This document shows, piece after piece, positions 1-6,372 of a stretch of 19,811 bases of DNA. The position numbers and the translations under genes were made by a program. The notes beneath the pieces were generated by a model. It searched no databases and was not told where the DNA came from. It saw only the letters and a program-made list of their open reading frames with translations. Position 1 is the first letter of the stretch, and each line of letters starts with the position of its first letter. The stretch is from JAQGMV01 sp046597455 (GTDB lineage Bacteria; Pseudomonadota; Gammaproteobacteria; Burkholderiales; SG8-41), in the NCBI GenBank assembly GCA_046597455.1, contig JBKJKJ010000508.1:1-19811 (forward strand). The letters run 5' to 3'.

Positions 1-1221
1 GCGGTTGCAGGCGACATGGCGCGCGCCATTCGCATCGCGCACTCCGGAAGGCCAGGTCCGGTGCACCTGAGCCTGCCCAGCGATGCGCTGGAGTCCGTCG
101 TCGGATCTATCGCGCCGCCGGATGCAGCGTCATGCGCACCGCAGGCTCAGCCGCTCGACCCCAACGTGGCGCAGGCGATACTCGAACGTCTGAGCAAAGC
201 CGCGCGTCCGCTGATCCTCACCGGCCCGGCCGCCATGACACGGCACGCCCGCTCGTTGACGGCGAACCTCGAGGCGGCCTGTGGCATTCCCGTGGTGGCG
301 ATGGAAAGCCCGCGCGGCATCGGCGATCCCAGCTTGGGGGCCTTCGCCGAAGTGTTGCGCGAAGCCGACTGCGTCCTGCTGCTGGGCAAGCGGCTCGACT
401 TCACCCTGAAGTTTGGCAAGGCGCCGGCGTTCTCGCCGGATTGCACGTTCCTGCAAATCGATGCGGAGCGCGCCGAGATCGAGCGCACGCAACGCGCGGT
501 GGGCGCGCGGCTCGCTTTGCACGCCGAGGCCGACGTGCGCTCGGCCATGACCGGGCTGGCCGAGCGGGCCGCCGGCAGTGCGGCGCACGCATCGTGGCGG
601 ACGCAAGTGCGCGCCGCCGTCGCCTACCGGCCTGCCGCGTGGGATACGGCGAAGGCCTCGAATTCCGGGACGGTGCATCCTGTCCAGGCGCTGCGCCCGC
701 TGCAAGCCCTGCTCGACAGCCATCCCGACGCGGTATTCGTCTCGGACGGCGGTGAATTCGGCCAATGGGCCCAGGCCTGCCTGAGCGCGCCGCACCGTGT
801 AATCAACGGCACGGCAGGCGCGATCGGATCAGCGCTGCCTTACGCACTGGGCGCCCGGTGCGCGGTGCCCGACGCGCCGATCGTCGCCGCAACCGGCGAC
901 GGCGCATTCGGTTTCCATCTTCCCGAAATGGACACGGCGGTCCGCTATGGCCTGCCGTTCATCGCGCTGGTCGGCAACGATGCACGCTGGAACGCCGAGT
1001 ATCAGATTCAGCTCAAGGACTACGGCGCGCAGCGCCTGATCGGCTGCGAGCTGCGCCCGATGCGTTACGACCTCGTGACGGCCGCGTTCGGCGGACACGG
1101 TGAACGCGTGACTGGAGCCGGTGAACTGCCGGCGGCCATACAGCGCGCGCAGCGCTCCGGGCTCCCCGCCTGCATCAACGTAATGGTCGAAGGTGTCGCC
1201 GCACCGCAAATCGAGCGCTGA
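1..1221 (+). CDS. ThDP-dependent enzyme, acetolactate synthase-like (5'-truncated)
   Basis: The reading frame is open from base 1, so the gene starts upstream of the window; about 406 C-terminal residues are present. The first residues resemble the end of the N-terminal pyrimidine-binding domain (IRIAHSGRPGPVHLSLPSDA, as in AHAS-type enzymes). A central domain follows, with a nucleotide-binding look around LILTGPAA and VLLLGKRLDF. The C-terminal pyrophosphate-binding domain has the GDGAFGFHLPEMDTA stretch and a later GND, the GDG-to-N motif that binds Mg2+ and thiamine diphosphate. Such enzymes decarboxylate 2-oxo acids or make and break carbon-carbon bonds. The substrate cannot be told from this part: acetolactate synthase, a 2-oxo-acid decarboxylase or a relative are all possible. 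It is followed after 2 bases by a dsbG-like gene, so the two are probably co-transcribed. No link to sulfur chemistry is visible. Confidence 0.85.
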   Translation, partial: AVAGDMARAIRIAHSGRPGPVHLSLPSDALESVVGSIAPPDAASCAPQAQPLDPNVAQAILERLSKAARPLILTGPAAMTRHARSLTANLEAACGIPVVAMESPRGIGDPSLGAFAEVLREADCVLLLGKRLDFTLKFGKAPAFSPDCTFLQIDAERAEIERTQRAVGARLALHAEADVRSAMTGLAERAAGSAAHASWRTQVRAAVAYRPAAWDTAKASNSGTVHPVQALRPLQALLDSHPDAVFVSDGGEFGQWAQACLSAPHRVINGTAGAIGSALPYALGARCAVPDAPIVAATGDGAFGFHLPEMDTAVRYGLPFIALVGNDARWNAEYQIQLKDYGAQRLIGCELRPMRYDLVTAAFGGHGERVTGAGELPAAIQRAQRSGLPACINVMVEGVAAPQIER

Positions 1222-1223
1222 GA

Positions 1224-1979
1224 ATGAAATCCTTGTTGCTGCTTTCGCTCATTCTCATCCCGTTTTCGGTTACGGCCGCAGAATATCCCCCTCCAGTGCG
1301 TGCGCTCGTGCAGCAGGGTGTCCAGGTCGAAGCGCAGTTCGACGCCGGCAACGGTGTGACAGGCTACGCCGGGCGTGTTCGAGGTGAGCCCCTCGCGCTT
1401 TATCTGATGCCAGATGGAAAACATCTGATCGTTGGCACGATGCTCGACGCCAATGGCGCCGACCTCACTCACGCACATCTGAGCAAATATCTTCCCGCGC
1501 CTGAATATGCGCAGGAATGGGCACAGCTCGAAAAAGCAACATGGGTGCGCGAAGGCGCGGCTTCCGCAAAGCGCGTCGTATACGTTTTCACCGATCCGGA
1601 ATGCCCTTATTGCAACAAGCTCTGGGTTGCGATGCAGCCTTACGTCGGGAAAGACCTCCAGGTGCGGCACATCCTGGTGGGACTTCTGAAACCGACGAGC
1701 CTTGCCAAAGCCGCTGCGATCCTGTCCAGCAAGAACCCCGCTGAAGCGCTGCGCCAGCACGAAACCGCGCATGCGCGCGGCGGCATCGAGCCGATGAAGG
1801 AGATCCCCGCAGCGGTCAAGCAGCAGATCGAGAAGAACAATCGCATGATGGCGGAGATGGGCATTGCCGGCACGCCGGGTGTCTTCTACAAGGACCGCCA
1901 GGGGAAGGTGAGACGCGTGGTCGGCATGCCGCAGCCTGACGTGCTGAAAAACGAGATCCTTCAGCAAGCAGCGCGCTGA
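1224..1979 (+). CDS. dsbG: Periplasmic thiol:disulfide interchange protein, DsbG/DsbC type
   Basis: The 251-residue protein has a clear Sec signal peptide (MKSLLLLSLILIPFSVTAA). A domain of about 80 residues resembling the DsbC/DsbG N-terminal dimerisation domain follows, then a linker helix and a thioredoxin-fold domain. The active site is CPYC in TDPECPYCNKLW, and the cis-proline loop is GTPGVF near residue 215. Known members are V-shaped periplasmic homodimers that isomerise disulfides or reduce exposed cysteine sulfenates. It starts 2 bases after the stop of the upstream ThDP enzyme without a strong ribosome binding site, which suggests translational coupling. Its position beside a sulfur-oxidation region makes a role in protecting periplasmic cysteines or c-type haem sites plausible, but that is inference. 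DsbC versus DsbG cannot be settled from sequence reading alone. Confidence 0.85.
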   Translation: MKSLLLLSLILIPFSVTAAEYPPPVRALVQQGVQVEAQFDAGNGVTGYAGRVRGEPLALYLMPDGKHLIVGTMLDANGADLTHAHLSKYLPAPEYAQEWAQLEKATWVREGAASAKRVVYVFTDPECPYCNKLWVAMQPYVGKDLQVRHILVGLLKPTSLAKAAAILSSKNPAEALRQHETAHARGGIEPMKEIPAAVKQQIEKNNRMMAEMGIAGTPGVFYKDRQGKVRRVVGMPQPDVLKNEILQQAAR

Positions 1980-2113
1980 TTCGGGACTGCGAGACGCCGC
2001 GCACCTTGCCCGGAGGCGCGCGCATTTGTTGCTTCGGCCTCCCCCATTTCCTCGTTCGCGAAAGCCGCCGTGACTGCGCTTCGGCCGACGGGTGCCCACG
2101 CAAAGGAGTCCCG

Positions 2114-2408
2114 ATAATTTGCCGTAATGCACTACTCATGATGTTGGCAGCAGGCGTCCTCGGCTCCGCACCCGCCCACGGTGCGTCCGCCCCCCGAAGC
2201 GCTGCGCGCGCGCCGCAGACCGTCACGGTGCTGCACACGAATGACATCCACGGTCACCTCTAGGCCTGGAAACGATGGGAAGGTGATCTCGATGATCCCG
2301 CACGACACTGCGGTCTCGACGCTGACGCTCGACGGCGTGCAGATACGCGAAGTCTCGAGCAATCGGTTGAAAACGTAATGAGTGCGTTCAAGCTGCGGGC
2401 ACTGCACC
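2114..2408 (+). pseudogene. Remnant of a UshA-type 5'-nucleotidase (internally deleted, frameshifted)
   Basis: A hydrophobic signal-peptide-like stretch (LLMMLAAGVLGSAPAHGASA) is followed by VTVLHTNDIHGHL, the metal-binding N-terminal motif of secreted 5'-nucleotidases, and at once by a stop at 2261-2263. About 20 bases later another frame reads KVISMIPHDTAVSTLTLDGV then QIREV, matching the family's C-terminal substrate domain (consensus like vlPF.N.lv.l.ltG.qlke.LE). The expected continuation LEQSVENV appears in a third frame, as if one base had been lost near 2361. Roughly 400 internal residues are missing. A good AAGGAG site (2103-2108) precedes ATA at 2114, possibly a mutated ATG; the in-frame ATG at 2138 is the alternative. 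The remnant runs into the 3' end of tsdA. SoxB belongs to the same superfamily, but the HTNDIHGHL motif is that of ordinary nucleotidases, so this is probably not a dead soxB copy. Confidence 0.72.
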
Positions 2409-3347
2409 TCAGCGCTTGCGCGGATCGCTCGGGCGCTCGTGACTGTTGACGAACGCGGCAACATCCCAGGCTTCCTGCGCCGACAGCGAACCCGGTTTGC
2501 CCAGCGGCATGTTCGCCTTGATGAAGGCCGCGGCGGTTTCGACGCGATGCATTCCCGCGCCGCCGTTATAAGAATCCTTGCCCCATAGCGGTGGAAAGGC
2601 ATACTGGCCGCCCGCCCTCGTGCCTTCACCCTGGGCGCCATGACACAACGCGCAGTTCGCTGAGAACACGCCGGCTCCACGCTTCACATCGGGTTCCTGC
2701 GCGGGCTTGTCGAGACTCGGGTAGCCGCGGCCGGGAAGCTCTACGCCGACAGGCGCGCCCTGCGCCAGCCAGTAGGTGTACGAGACCAGCGCGACCATTT
2801 CGGCACTGTCGTAAGGCGGCGGCGTGCCGTTCATGCTGTAGGTGAAACAGCCCGCGAGCCTATCTTCGAAACTGTTGACCTTCTTGTTCTTGCTGCGATA
2901 AGCCGGATACATCACATACGATGCCCATAAAGGCGCGGAATTCGCCTTGCGCCCTTCGTCGAGATGGCAGTTGACGCAATTGAGACCGTTCCCGACGAAT
3001 CGCTTTGCGTTCGCCTGCGTATTGACGAAAATGTCCCGACCCTGCCGTATCGCGTCTCCGAAAGGGCCTTCGGGCATGTCTTCACGATTCGGGGGAGAAA
3101 ACCTGATCTCGCCGGAAGTGTTGTTGGCCAGCAAATCGGCTTTCCGTTCACCCGCGTCGGGCTCGAGCAACTTGCCCGGTGTCACGGAGCGCGCGGGCGC
3201 GGGTTTCCCGGGCCGTAAGGTCGCGACTTCATAGGTCGCGACCCACCAGATCACCGCGCCGACTGCGATCGCACTCACCAGTGGCACTGCAGTCCACAAG
3301 GGGTGGAAATGCCTGACATTCGCGAGTTCTTTGAGTCGCTGGAGCAT
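2409..3347 (-). CDS. tsdA: Thiosulfate dehydrogenase TsdA-like dihaem cytochrome c
   Basis: This 312-residue protein has an N-terminal membrane anchor (about residues 18-38, LWTAVPLVSAIAVGAVIWW) and two haem c sites, CVNCH at 124-128 and CALCH at 232-236. The region FVGNGLNCVNCHLDEG through EDRLAGCFTYSMNG matches TsdA, which joins two thiosulfates into tetrathionate at a haem with unusual His/Cys ligation. Cys167 lies 39 residues after the first haem histidine and is the candidate cysteine ligand. ANMPLG (Met280) is a candidate axial methionine for haem 2. It starts 3 bases after the stop of the upstream dihaem cytochrome with no Shine-Dalgarno, so translation is probably coupled. The anchor differs from the freely soluble periplasmic TsdA enzymes that are best known. 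A general sulfur-cluster dihaem cytochrome is the alternative if Cys167 is not a ligand. Confidence 0.83.
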   Translation of the reverse strand: MLQRLKELANVRHFHPLWTAVPLVSAIAVGAVIWWVATYEVATLRPGKPAPARSVTPGKLLEPDAGERKADLLANNTSGEIRFSPPNREDMPEGPFGDAIRQGRDIFVNTQANAKRFVGNGLNCVNCHLDEGRKANSAPLWASYVMYPAYRSKNKKVNSFEDRLAGCFTYSMNGTPPPYDSAEMVALVSYTYWLAQGAPVGVELPGRGYPSLDKPAQEPDVKRGAGVFSANCALCHGAQGEGTRAGGQYAFPPLWGKDSYNGGAGMHRVETAAAFIKANMPLGKPGSLSAQEAWDVAAFVNSHERPSDPRKR

Positions 3348-3350
3348 GAT

Positions 3351-4019
3351 CTACTTAACGGGCACTTTCAGGAATTCGAGATAAACCGACACCGCTTCGA
3401 TTTCGGAATCGGTCAAGCGATCGGCCACTGCTTTCATGAGGCCCTGCGGGTCATTATCGCGCGTGCCTGATTTCCACTCGCGCAACTGGCGGCTCGTATA
3501 CGCAGCGTTCTGCTTCGCGATGGCTGGAAAATTCGGTGCGATGCCGGTGCCCTCAGGACCATGGCACGCGAAGCACGCCGGAACGTCCTTGTCCCACTTG
3601 CCTCGGGTGGCGAGCTTCGCACCCGCTCTCACGGCCTCAGCATCAGGCTGGGGGGGAGTCGTGGGCGCGGGTTGCGCCAGCACGATGTCGCTGTAGTACG
3701 CGCTGACCGCATCGATATCACGCTCCTCGAGCGATTTTGCGATGGGCGCCATGATCGCGTTTTTGCGCGCACCCGATCGGAAATCCCGAAGCTGCTTGGC
3801 GAGATATTGTTTGCCCTGCCCCGCAAGCCGCGGAAAACCGTTTGCCGGCTGACCTTCTCCGCGGGCGCCATGGCATTGCACGCAGCTGGGCAGGCCGGCC
3901 GCTACTTTCGCGCCAAGCTCAGGCCCCGAAAGACTTTGCGCCGCAAACACAGGTGAACCCGTAATGAGCGACAGCGCAGCCGGCACAAGCCAACGCGAGG
4001 GGCGAGCGATCCAAAACAT
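3351..4019 (-). CDS. tsdB: Dihaem cytochrome c4-type protein, TsdB-like electron acceptor
   Basis: The 222-residue protein has a Sec signal peptide (to about FAAQ, residue 28) and two similar cytochrome c domains, with CVQCH at 46-50 and CFACH at 149-153. Each carries a downstream methionine as likely sixth ligand (in NAIMAPIA and PQGLMKAVA). This is the cytochrome c4 layout. In several bacteria a dihaem cytochrome of this type, TsdB, lies directly upstream of tsdA and takes electrons from it; the same order is seen here, with tsdA starting 3 bases downstream. The frame stays open upstream to 4250, but the ATG at 4019 is preferred: it begins the signal peptide and has GAGGAG about 10 bases ahead. 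A 22-base perfect palindrome lies about 60 bases upstream. A generic c4 donor to a terminal oxidase is the alternative role. Confidence 0.82.
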   Translation of the reverse strand: MFWIARPSRWLVPAALSLITGSPVFAAQSLSGPELGAKVAAGLPSCVQCHGARGEGQPANGFPRLAGQGKQYLAKQLRDFRSGARKNAIMAPIAKSLEERDIDAVSAYYSDIVLAQPAPTTPPQPDAEAVRAGAKLATRGKWDKDVPACFACHGPEGTGIAPNFPAIAKQNAAYTSRQLREWKSGTRDNDPQGLMKAVADRLTDSEIEAVSVYLEFLKVPVK

Positions 4020-4080
4020 CGAGTCATGTCTCCTCGTCGATGTCACAGGCCTAGCATCCGTCGTGCCGCAGATAAACCAT

Positions 4081-4102
4081 TCAGCGCACTCCAGTGCGCT
4101 GA
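4081..4102. promoter_or_regulatory. Perfect palindrome upstream of tsdBA, candidate operator
   Basis: Ten-base arms TCAGCGCACT and AGTGCGCTGA flank a 2-base centre (CC). The site is about 62 bases upstream of the tsdB start, in the 208-base gap between the YeeE-like gene and tsdB. On the minus strand it is followed by TGGTTTATCT, a weak extended -10-like sequence, so it could cover a -35 region. There is no following T-run on either strand, which argues against an intrinsic terminator. No regulator can be assigned. Confidence 0.5.
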
Positions 4103-4227
4103 CCTCCGCCTGAGGGCAACCCGAAAGCGCCGGAGCCGGTGCGAAAGTTACGAAGTCATCGAGGGAACGGCGGCGGCCGCGGACGAGGGTCGCGCAGCGT
4201 GCACACTCAAGGAACGCGACGCGCGAA

Positions 4228-4653
4228 TCACGCCCGGTCGAGCACGCCATAGAGCGCCGCGCCAGCCAGCATTGCAGCGACGAAAACGAATACGCTCGAT
4301 TGAGCGGTAACGAGCGCGGCCAATGCCGGCCCCGGACACAGACCCGAGAGCCCCCATCCGATACCGAAGAGCACGCCGCCCCCGATGAGGCGCGGATCGA
4401 TGTCGCTCTTCGTGGGCAACGAGAAGCGCTCGGCGAACCACGGCCGCGATCTTTTCAGAACCACGCGGAAGGTGAGCCAGGTGACCGCTACAGCGCCACC
4501 CATGACAAACGCCAGGGTCGGATCCCAGCGTCCCGTCACGTCGAGGAAAGCGATCACTTTCGCGGGATTGATCATCTGCGAGACCGCGAGGCCGAGCCCG
4601 AACAGCGCACCGGCGAGCAACGCGAAGACGAACTGAAGACCGGTCGAGTTCAT
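4228..4653 (-). CDS. YeeE/YedE family membrane protein, second half-size subunit
   Basis: This 141-residue hydrophobic protein begins MNSTGLQFVFALLAGALFGLGLAVSQM and has about four membrane segments. It carries GIGWGLSGLCPGPALAAL near residue 100, the CPGPAL type of motif of the YeeE/YedE (DUF6691-like) family. Full-length YeeE (TsuA) takes up thiosulfate through conserved cysteines; half-size pairs like this one resemble PmpA/PmpB beside ArsR-type regulators and persulfide dioxygenases. The ATG at 4653 is chosen because GAGGGG lies 6 bases ahead; an ATG at 4677 would overlap the previous gene by 14 bases and adds a non-hydrophobic tail. It is third in the bigR-pdo-yeeE-yeeE run. Transport of thiosulfate or another sulfane-sulfur compound is inferred. 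Confidence 0.82.
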   Translation of the reverse strand: MNSTGLQFVFALLAGALFGLGLAVSQMINPAKVIAFLDVTGRWDPTLAFVMGGAVAVTWLTFRVVLKRSRPWFAERFSLPTKSDIDPRLIGGGVLFGIGWGLSGLCPGPALAALVTAQSSVFVFVAAMLAGAALYGVLDRA

Positions 4654-4663
4654 CGTGTGCCCC

Positions 4664-5086
4664 TCAGGCGAGAACATGGTGAGTGATAAACACCGTTGCG
4701 ATGGCGGTGATCATGAAAACCAGCGTGGCGACGATCGAGCGCATCGAGGATCTCCCGATCCCGCACACGCCGTGACCGCTGGTGCAGCCGCTGCCCAGGC
4801 GCGTGCCGAAACCGACCAGCAATCCCGCCACGACCAGCGTCGGCCAGCCCGCCTCGATCTGCACCGGAATGACTTCGCCGCGCACAAGCCAGTAAGCCAG
4901 AACCCCGAGCCAGATGCCGACGATGAAAAGCACCCGCCACGCAGCATCCCCGCGGACCGGTTTGATGACACCCCCGAGGATGCCGCTGATGCCGGCGATT
5001 CTGCCGTTGGCGACGAGCAGCAGCGTGGCTGCCAGACCGATGAGGATACCGCCTATGAATCCGCTGACGGGTGTGAAGGTGTCCAT
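4664..5086 (-). CDS. YeeE/YedE family membrane protein, first half-size subunit
   Basis: This 140-residue protein has about four predicted membrane segments and the family signature GSGCTSGHGVCG near residues 98-109, in which the first cysteine corresponds to a conserved position in YeeE transporters. It opens MDTFTPVSGFIGGILIGLAA. An AGGGG site 6 bases before ATG 5086 overlaps the end of the dioxygenase gene, 3 bases upstream, and its own end lies 10 bases before the next YeeE-like gene. The two half-proteins probably form one transporter that passes sulfur compounds across the inner membrane and feeds the dioxygenase. The substrate is inferred from context and from TsuA; sulfide-related compounds are also possible. 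Confidence 0.83.
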   Translation of the reverse strand: MDTFTPVSGFIGGILIGLAATLLLVANGRIAGISGILGGVIKPVRGDAAWRVLFIVGIWLGVLAYWLVRGEVIPVQIEAGWPTLVVAGLLVGFGTRLGSGCTSGHGVCGIGRSSMRSIVATLVFMITAIATVFITHHVLA

Positions 5087-5089
5087 CGC

Positions 5090-5839
5090 TTACCCCTGTG
5101 GGCTTTCTTCCATCTTCGCGCAATACCGCTGCAGCTCGGCGTCGAGATCATCCGGACAGACTCCGCACGCGCGATTGCCAGGCACCGCATGGTCGATGAA
5201 TTTCGGATACGGAAGGTCCAGCGCCTGCATGATTCTGATGAATTCCTCGAGCGTGATGCCATCGTGCAGCCGCGGATTGCGTGCGCGTTCCTGCGCAATC
5301 GTGGAGACGTGCCGCTTCTGATAATCGTGCGCAGGATAAACGAGCATACCCTCGTCGAGGGAAAACAATTTTTCGCGCACACTGCGGTAAAGCACTGCTG
5401 AATCGCCATTCTGAAAATCGGTGCGTCCGCAGCCGTCGATGAGCAGGGCATCACCGGTGAAGACCCGGTCGCCCGCGACATAAGCGAAGTGGTCGTCGGT
5501 ATGCCCCGGCGTATGGACGGCGTCGAGTCCGACCCCGCCCACGGCGATCCTGGCGCCGTCTTCCACGAGCAGGTCCGCACACGACACACCACTCATTGCA
5601 GGGTAGACGATCCGGCTTCCCGCCTCGCGCTTCAGTTGCAGCGCCGAAGTGATGTGGTCGGCGTGGATGTGCGTGTCGACGGTGTAGGCGAGTTTCAGCC
5701 CAAGCTCGCTCAGCACGGTCAGGTCGCGTTCCCACGTCGGCATCACGGGATCGATCAGCAGCGCCTGCCGGGTCGTCTCGCAACCGAGCACATAGGTATA
5801 CGTACTGGAAATGGGCTCGAACAGTTGTCTGAAAATCAT
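5090..5839 (-). CDS. blh: Persulfide dioxygenase (ETHE1/Blh-like metallo-beta-lactamase fold)
   Basis: This 249-residue protein has the full ETHE1-type motif set: THIHADH, HTPGHTD, TGDALLIDGCGRTDFQ and YPAHDY. Enzymes of this group are mononuclear iron dioxygenases that turn glutathione persulfide into sulfite in the cytosol. GCGRTDFQ is typical of the ETHE1 branch rather than glyoxalase II. No signal peptide is present. The gene follows a BigR-type repressor and precedes two YeeE-like genes, the arrangement known from bigR/blh operons that detoxify sulfide. The ATG at 5839 has no convincing Shine-Dalgarno; the upstream 70 bases hold an 8-base tandem repeat. Sulfite made here could leave through the divergent TauE-like exporter. 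Confidence 0.9.
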   Translation of the reverse strand: MIFRQLFEPISSTYTYVLGCETTRQALLIDPVMPTWERDLTVLSELGLKLAYTVDTHIHADHITSALQLKREAGSRIVYPAMSGVSCADLLVEDGARIAVGGVGLDAVHTPGHTDDHFAYVAGDRVFTGDALLIDGCGRTDFQNGDSAVLYRSVREKLFSLDEGMLVYPAHDYQKRHVSTIAQERARNPRLHDGITLEEFIRIMQALDLPYPKFIDHAVPGNRACGVCPDDLDAELQRYCAKMEESPQG

Positions 5840-5863
5840 TGGAGGAAGTCCGCTGAGGTGGAG

Positions 5864-5895
5864 GTGATGCAGTGATGCAGTGATGCAGTGACGCC
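5864..5895. repeat. 8-base tandem repeat between bigR and blh
   Basis: Three perfect copies of GTGATGCA (5864-5871, 5872-5879, 5880-5887) and one decayed copy GTGACGCC (5888-5895) sit in the short gap between the bigR stop and the dioxygenase start. Copy number could vary by slippage and change the bigR-blh spacing. Function unknown. Confidence 0.75.
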
Positions 5896-5911
5896 ATCGA
5901 AGCGCGCCGTC

Positions 5912-6274
5912 TCAACCGGTGCGGCGGCGCGATGATGGCTTGGGACAGTACAGGCTGTGCAAAGTCCTGAGCAGCTCCAGAATCGCGGGATCGCTAACGC
6001 TGTAATAGATGCGCTTGCCGTCGCGCCGCGTGACTACAAGCCCTTCGTTACGCAGCACGCCGAGCTGCTGCGAGAGCGTCGGCTGATGAATATCCAGCAG
6101 CGTCTCCAGGTCGCTGACGCACCGCTCCCCCTGCGTGAGCTGACACAGCAGCAACAGTCGATCGGCGTGCGCCAATGTCCGCAGCACCGCTGTCGCCTGT
6201 CCCGCGCCTTGGCGCATCGCGGCGATGTCGAGCTCAGGCGTTACAACGGTGCGAGGTGGAGTTACAGTCGTCAT
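5912..6274 (-). CDS. bigR: ArsR/SmtB-family sulfide/persulfide-responsive repressor, BigR/SqrR type
   Basis: Starting at ATG 6274 the protein has 120 residues with a winged helix-turn-helix: LRTLAHADRLLLLCQL, then the recognition helix in QPTLSQQLGVLRNEGLV and the wing RRDGKRIYYSV. Cys44 and Cys110 are 66 residues apart, the same spacing as the redox cysteine pair of BigR and SqrR, which form a disulfide or polysulfide bridge and release DNA. Cys52 is additional. The frame is open further upstream to 6547 but would run through the promoter. ATG 6280 lies directly against the -10 box, so 6274 is preferred; it would make the mRNA leaderless. The partner genes downstream (dioxygenase, YeeE pair) and the divergent sulfite exporter fit a sulfide-stress regulon. 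Confidence 0.87.
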   Translation of the reverse strand: MTTVTPPRTVVTPELDIAAMRQGAGQATAVLRTLAHADRLLLLCQLTQGERCVSDLETLLDIHQPTLSQQLGVLRNEGLVVTRRDGKRIYYSVSDPAILELLRTLHSLYCPKPSSRRRTG

Positions 6275-6280
6275 ATTCAT

Positions 6281-6315
6281 ATAATATTGACACGATAACT
6301 GTATGTCAATATATT
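6281..6315. promoter_or_regulatory. BigR-type operator with overlapping divergent promoters
   Basis: A perfect 9-base inverted repeat, ATATTGACA (6284-6292) and TGTCAATAT (6304-6312), is separated by 11 bases. Each arm contains a consensus -35 box. On the plus strand TTGACA (6287-6292), 17 bases, TATATT (6310-6315) serves the tauE-like gene. On the minus strand TTGACA (6309-6304), 17 bases, TATTAT (6286-6281) serves bigR-blh-yeeE-yeeE. One repressor bound here would block both promoters. That BigR is the binder is inferred from position and from autoregulation in the family. Confidence 0.82.
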
Positions 6316-6321
6316 GAGGCG

Positions 6322-6372
6322 ATGTTGATCGCTGCCGTGATTCGGGACGCTGCAATGGCAAGGGGCGCATAG
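6322..6372 (+). other. Possible 16-codon leader ORF before tauE-like gene
   Basis: ATG at 6322 lies 7 bases after the predicted -10 box, i.e. at the expected transcription start. It reads MLIAAVIRDAAMARGA and ends in TAG at 6370-6372, whose last base is the first base of the GTG start of the exporter gene. It could couple translation of the exporter or be chance. No homology is recognised. Confidence 0.25.

Noticed and set aside
1065..2132. A 355-codon minus-strand open frame
   Set aside because: It is antisense to the dsbG-like gene and the ThDP enzyme; no family features.
2114..2408. A second, dead soxB copy
   Set aside because: The remaining motif is HTNDIHGHL as in ordinary 5'-nucleotidases, not the HFTDCHAQL form of SoxB.
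4081..4102. Intrinsic terminator after the YeeE-like gene
   Set aside because: The stem is perfect, but the 2-base centre is too short for a free loop and no T-run follows on the minus strand.
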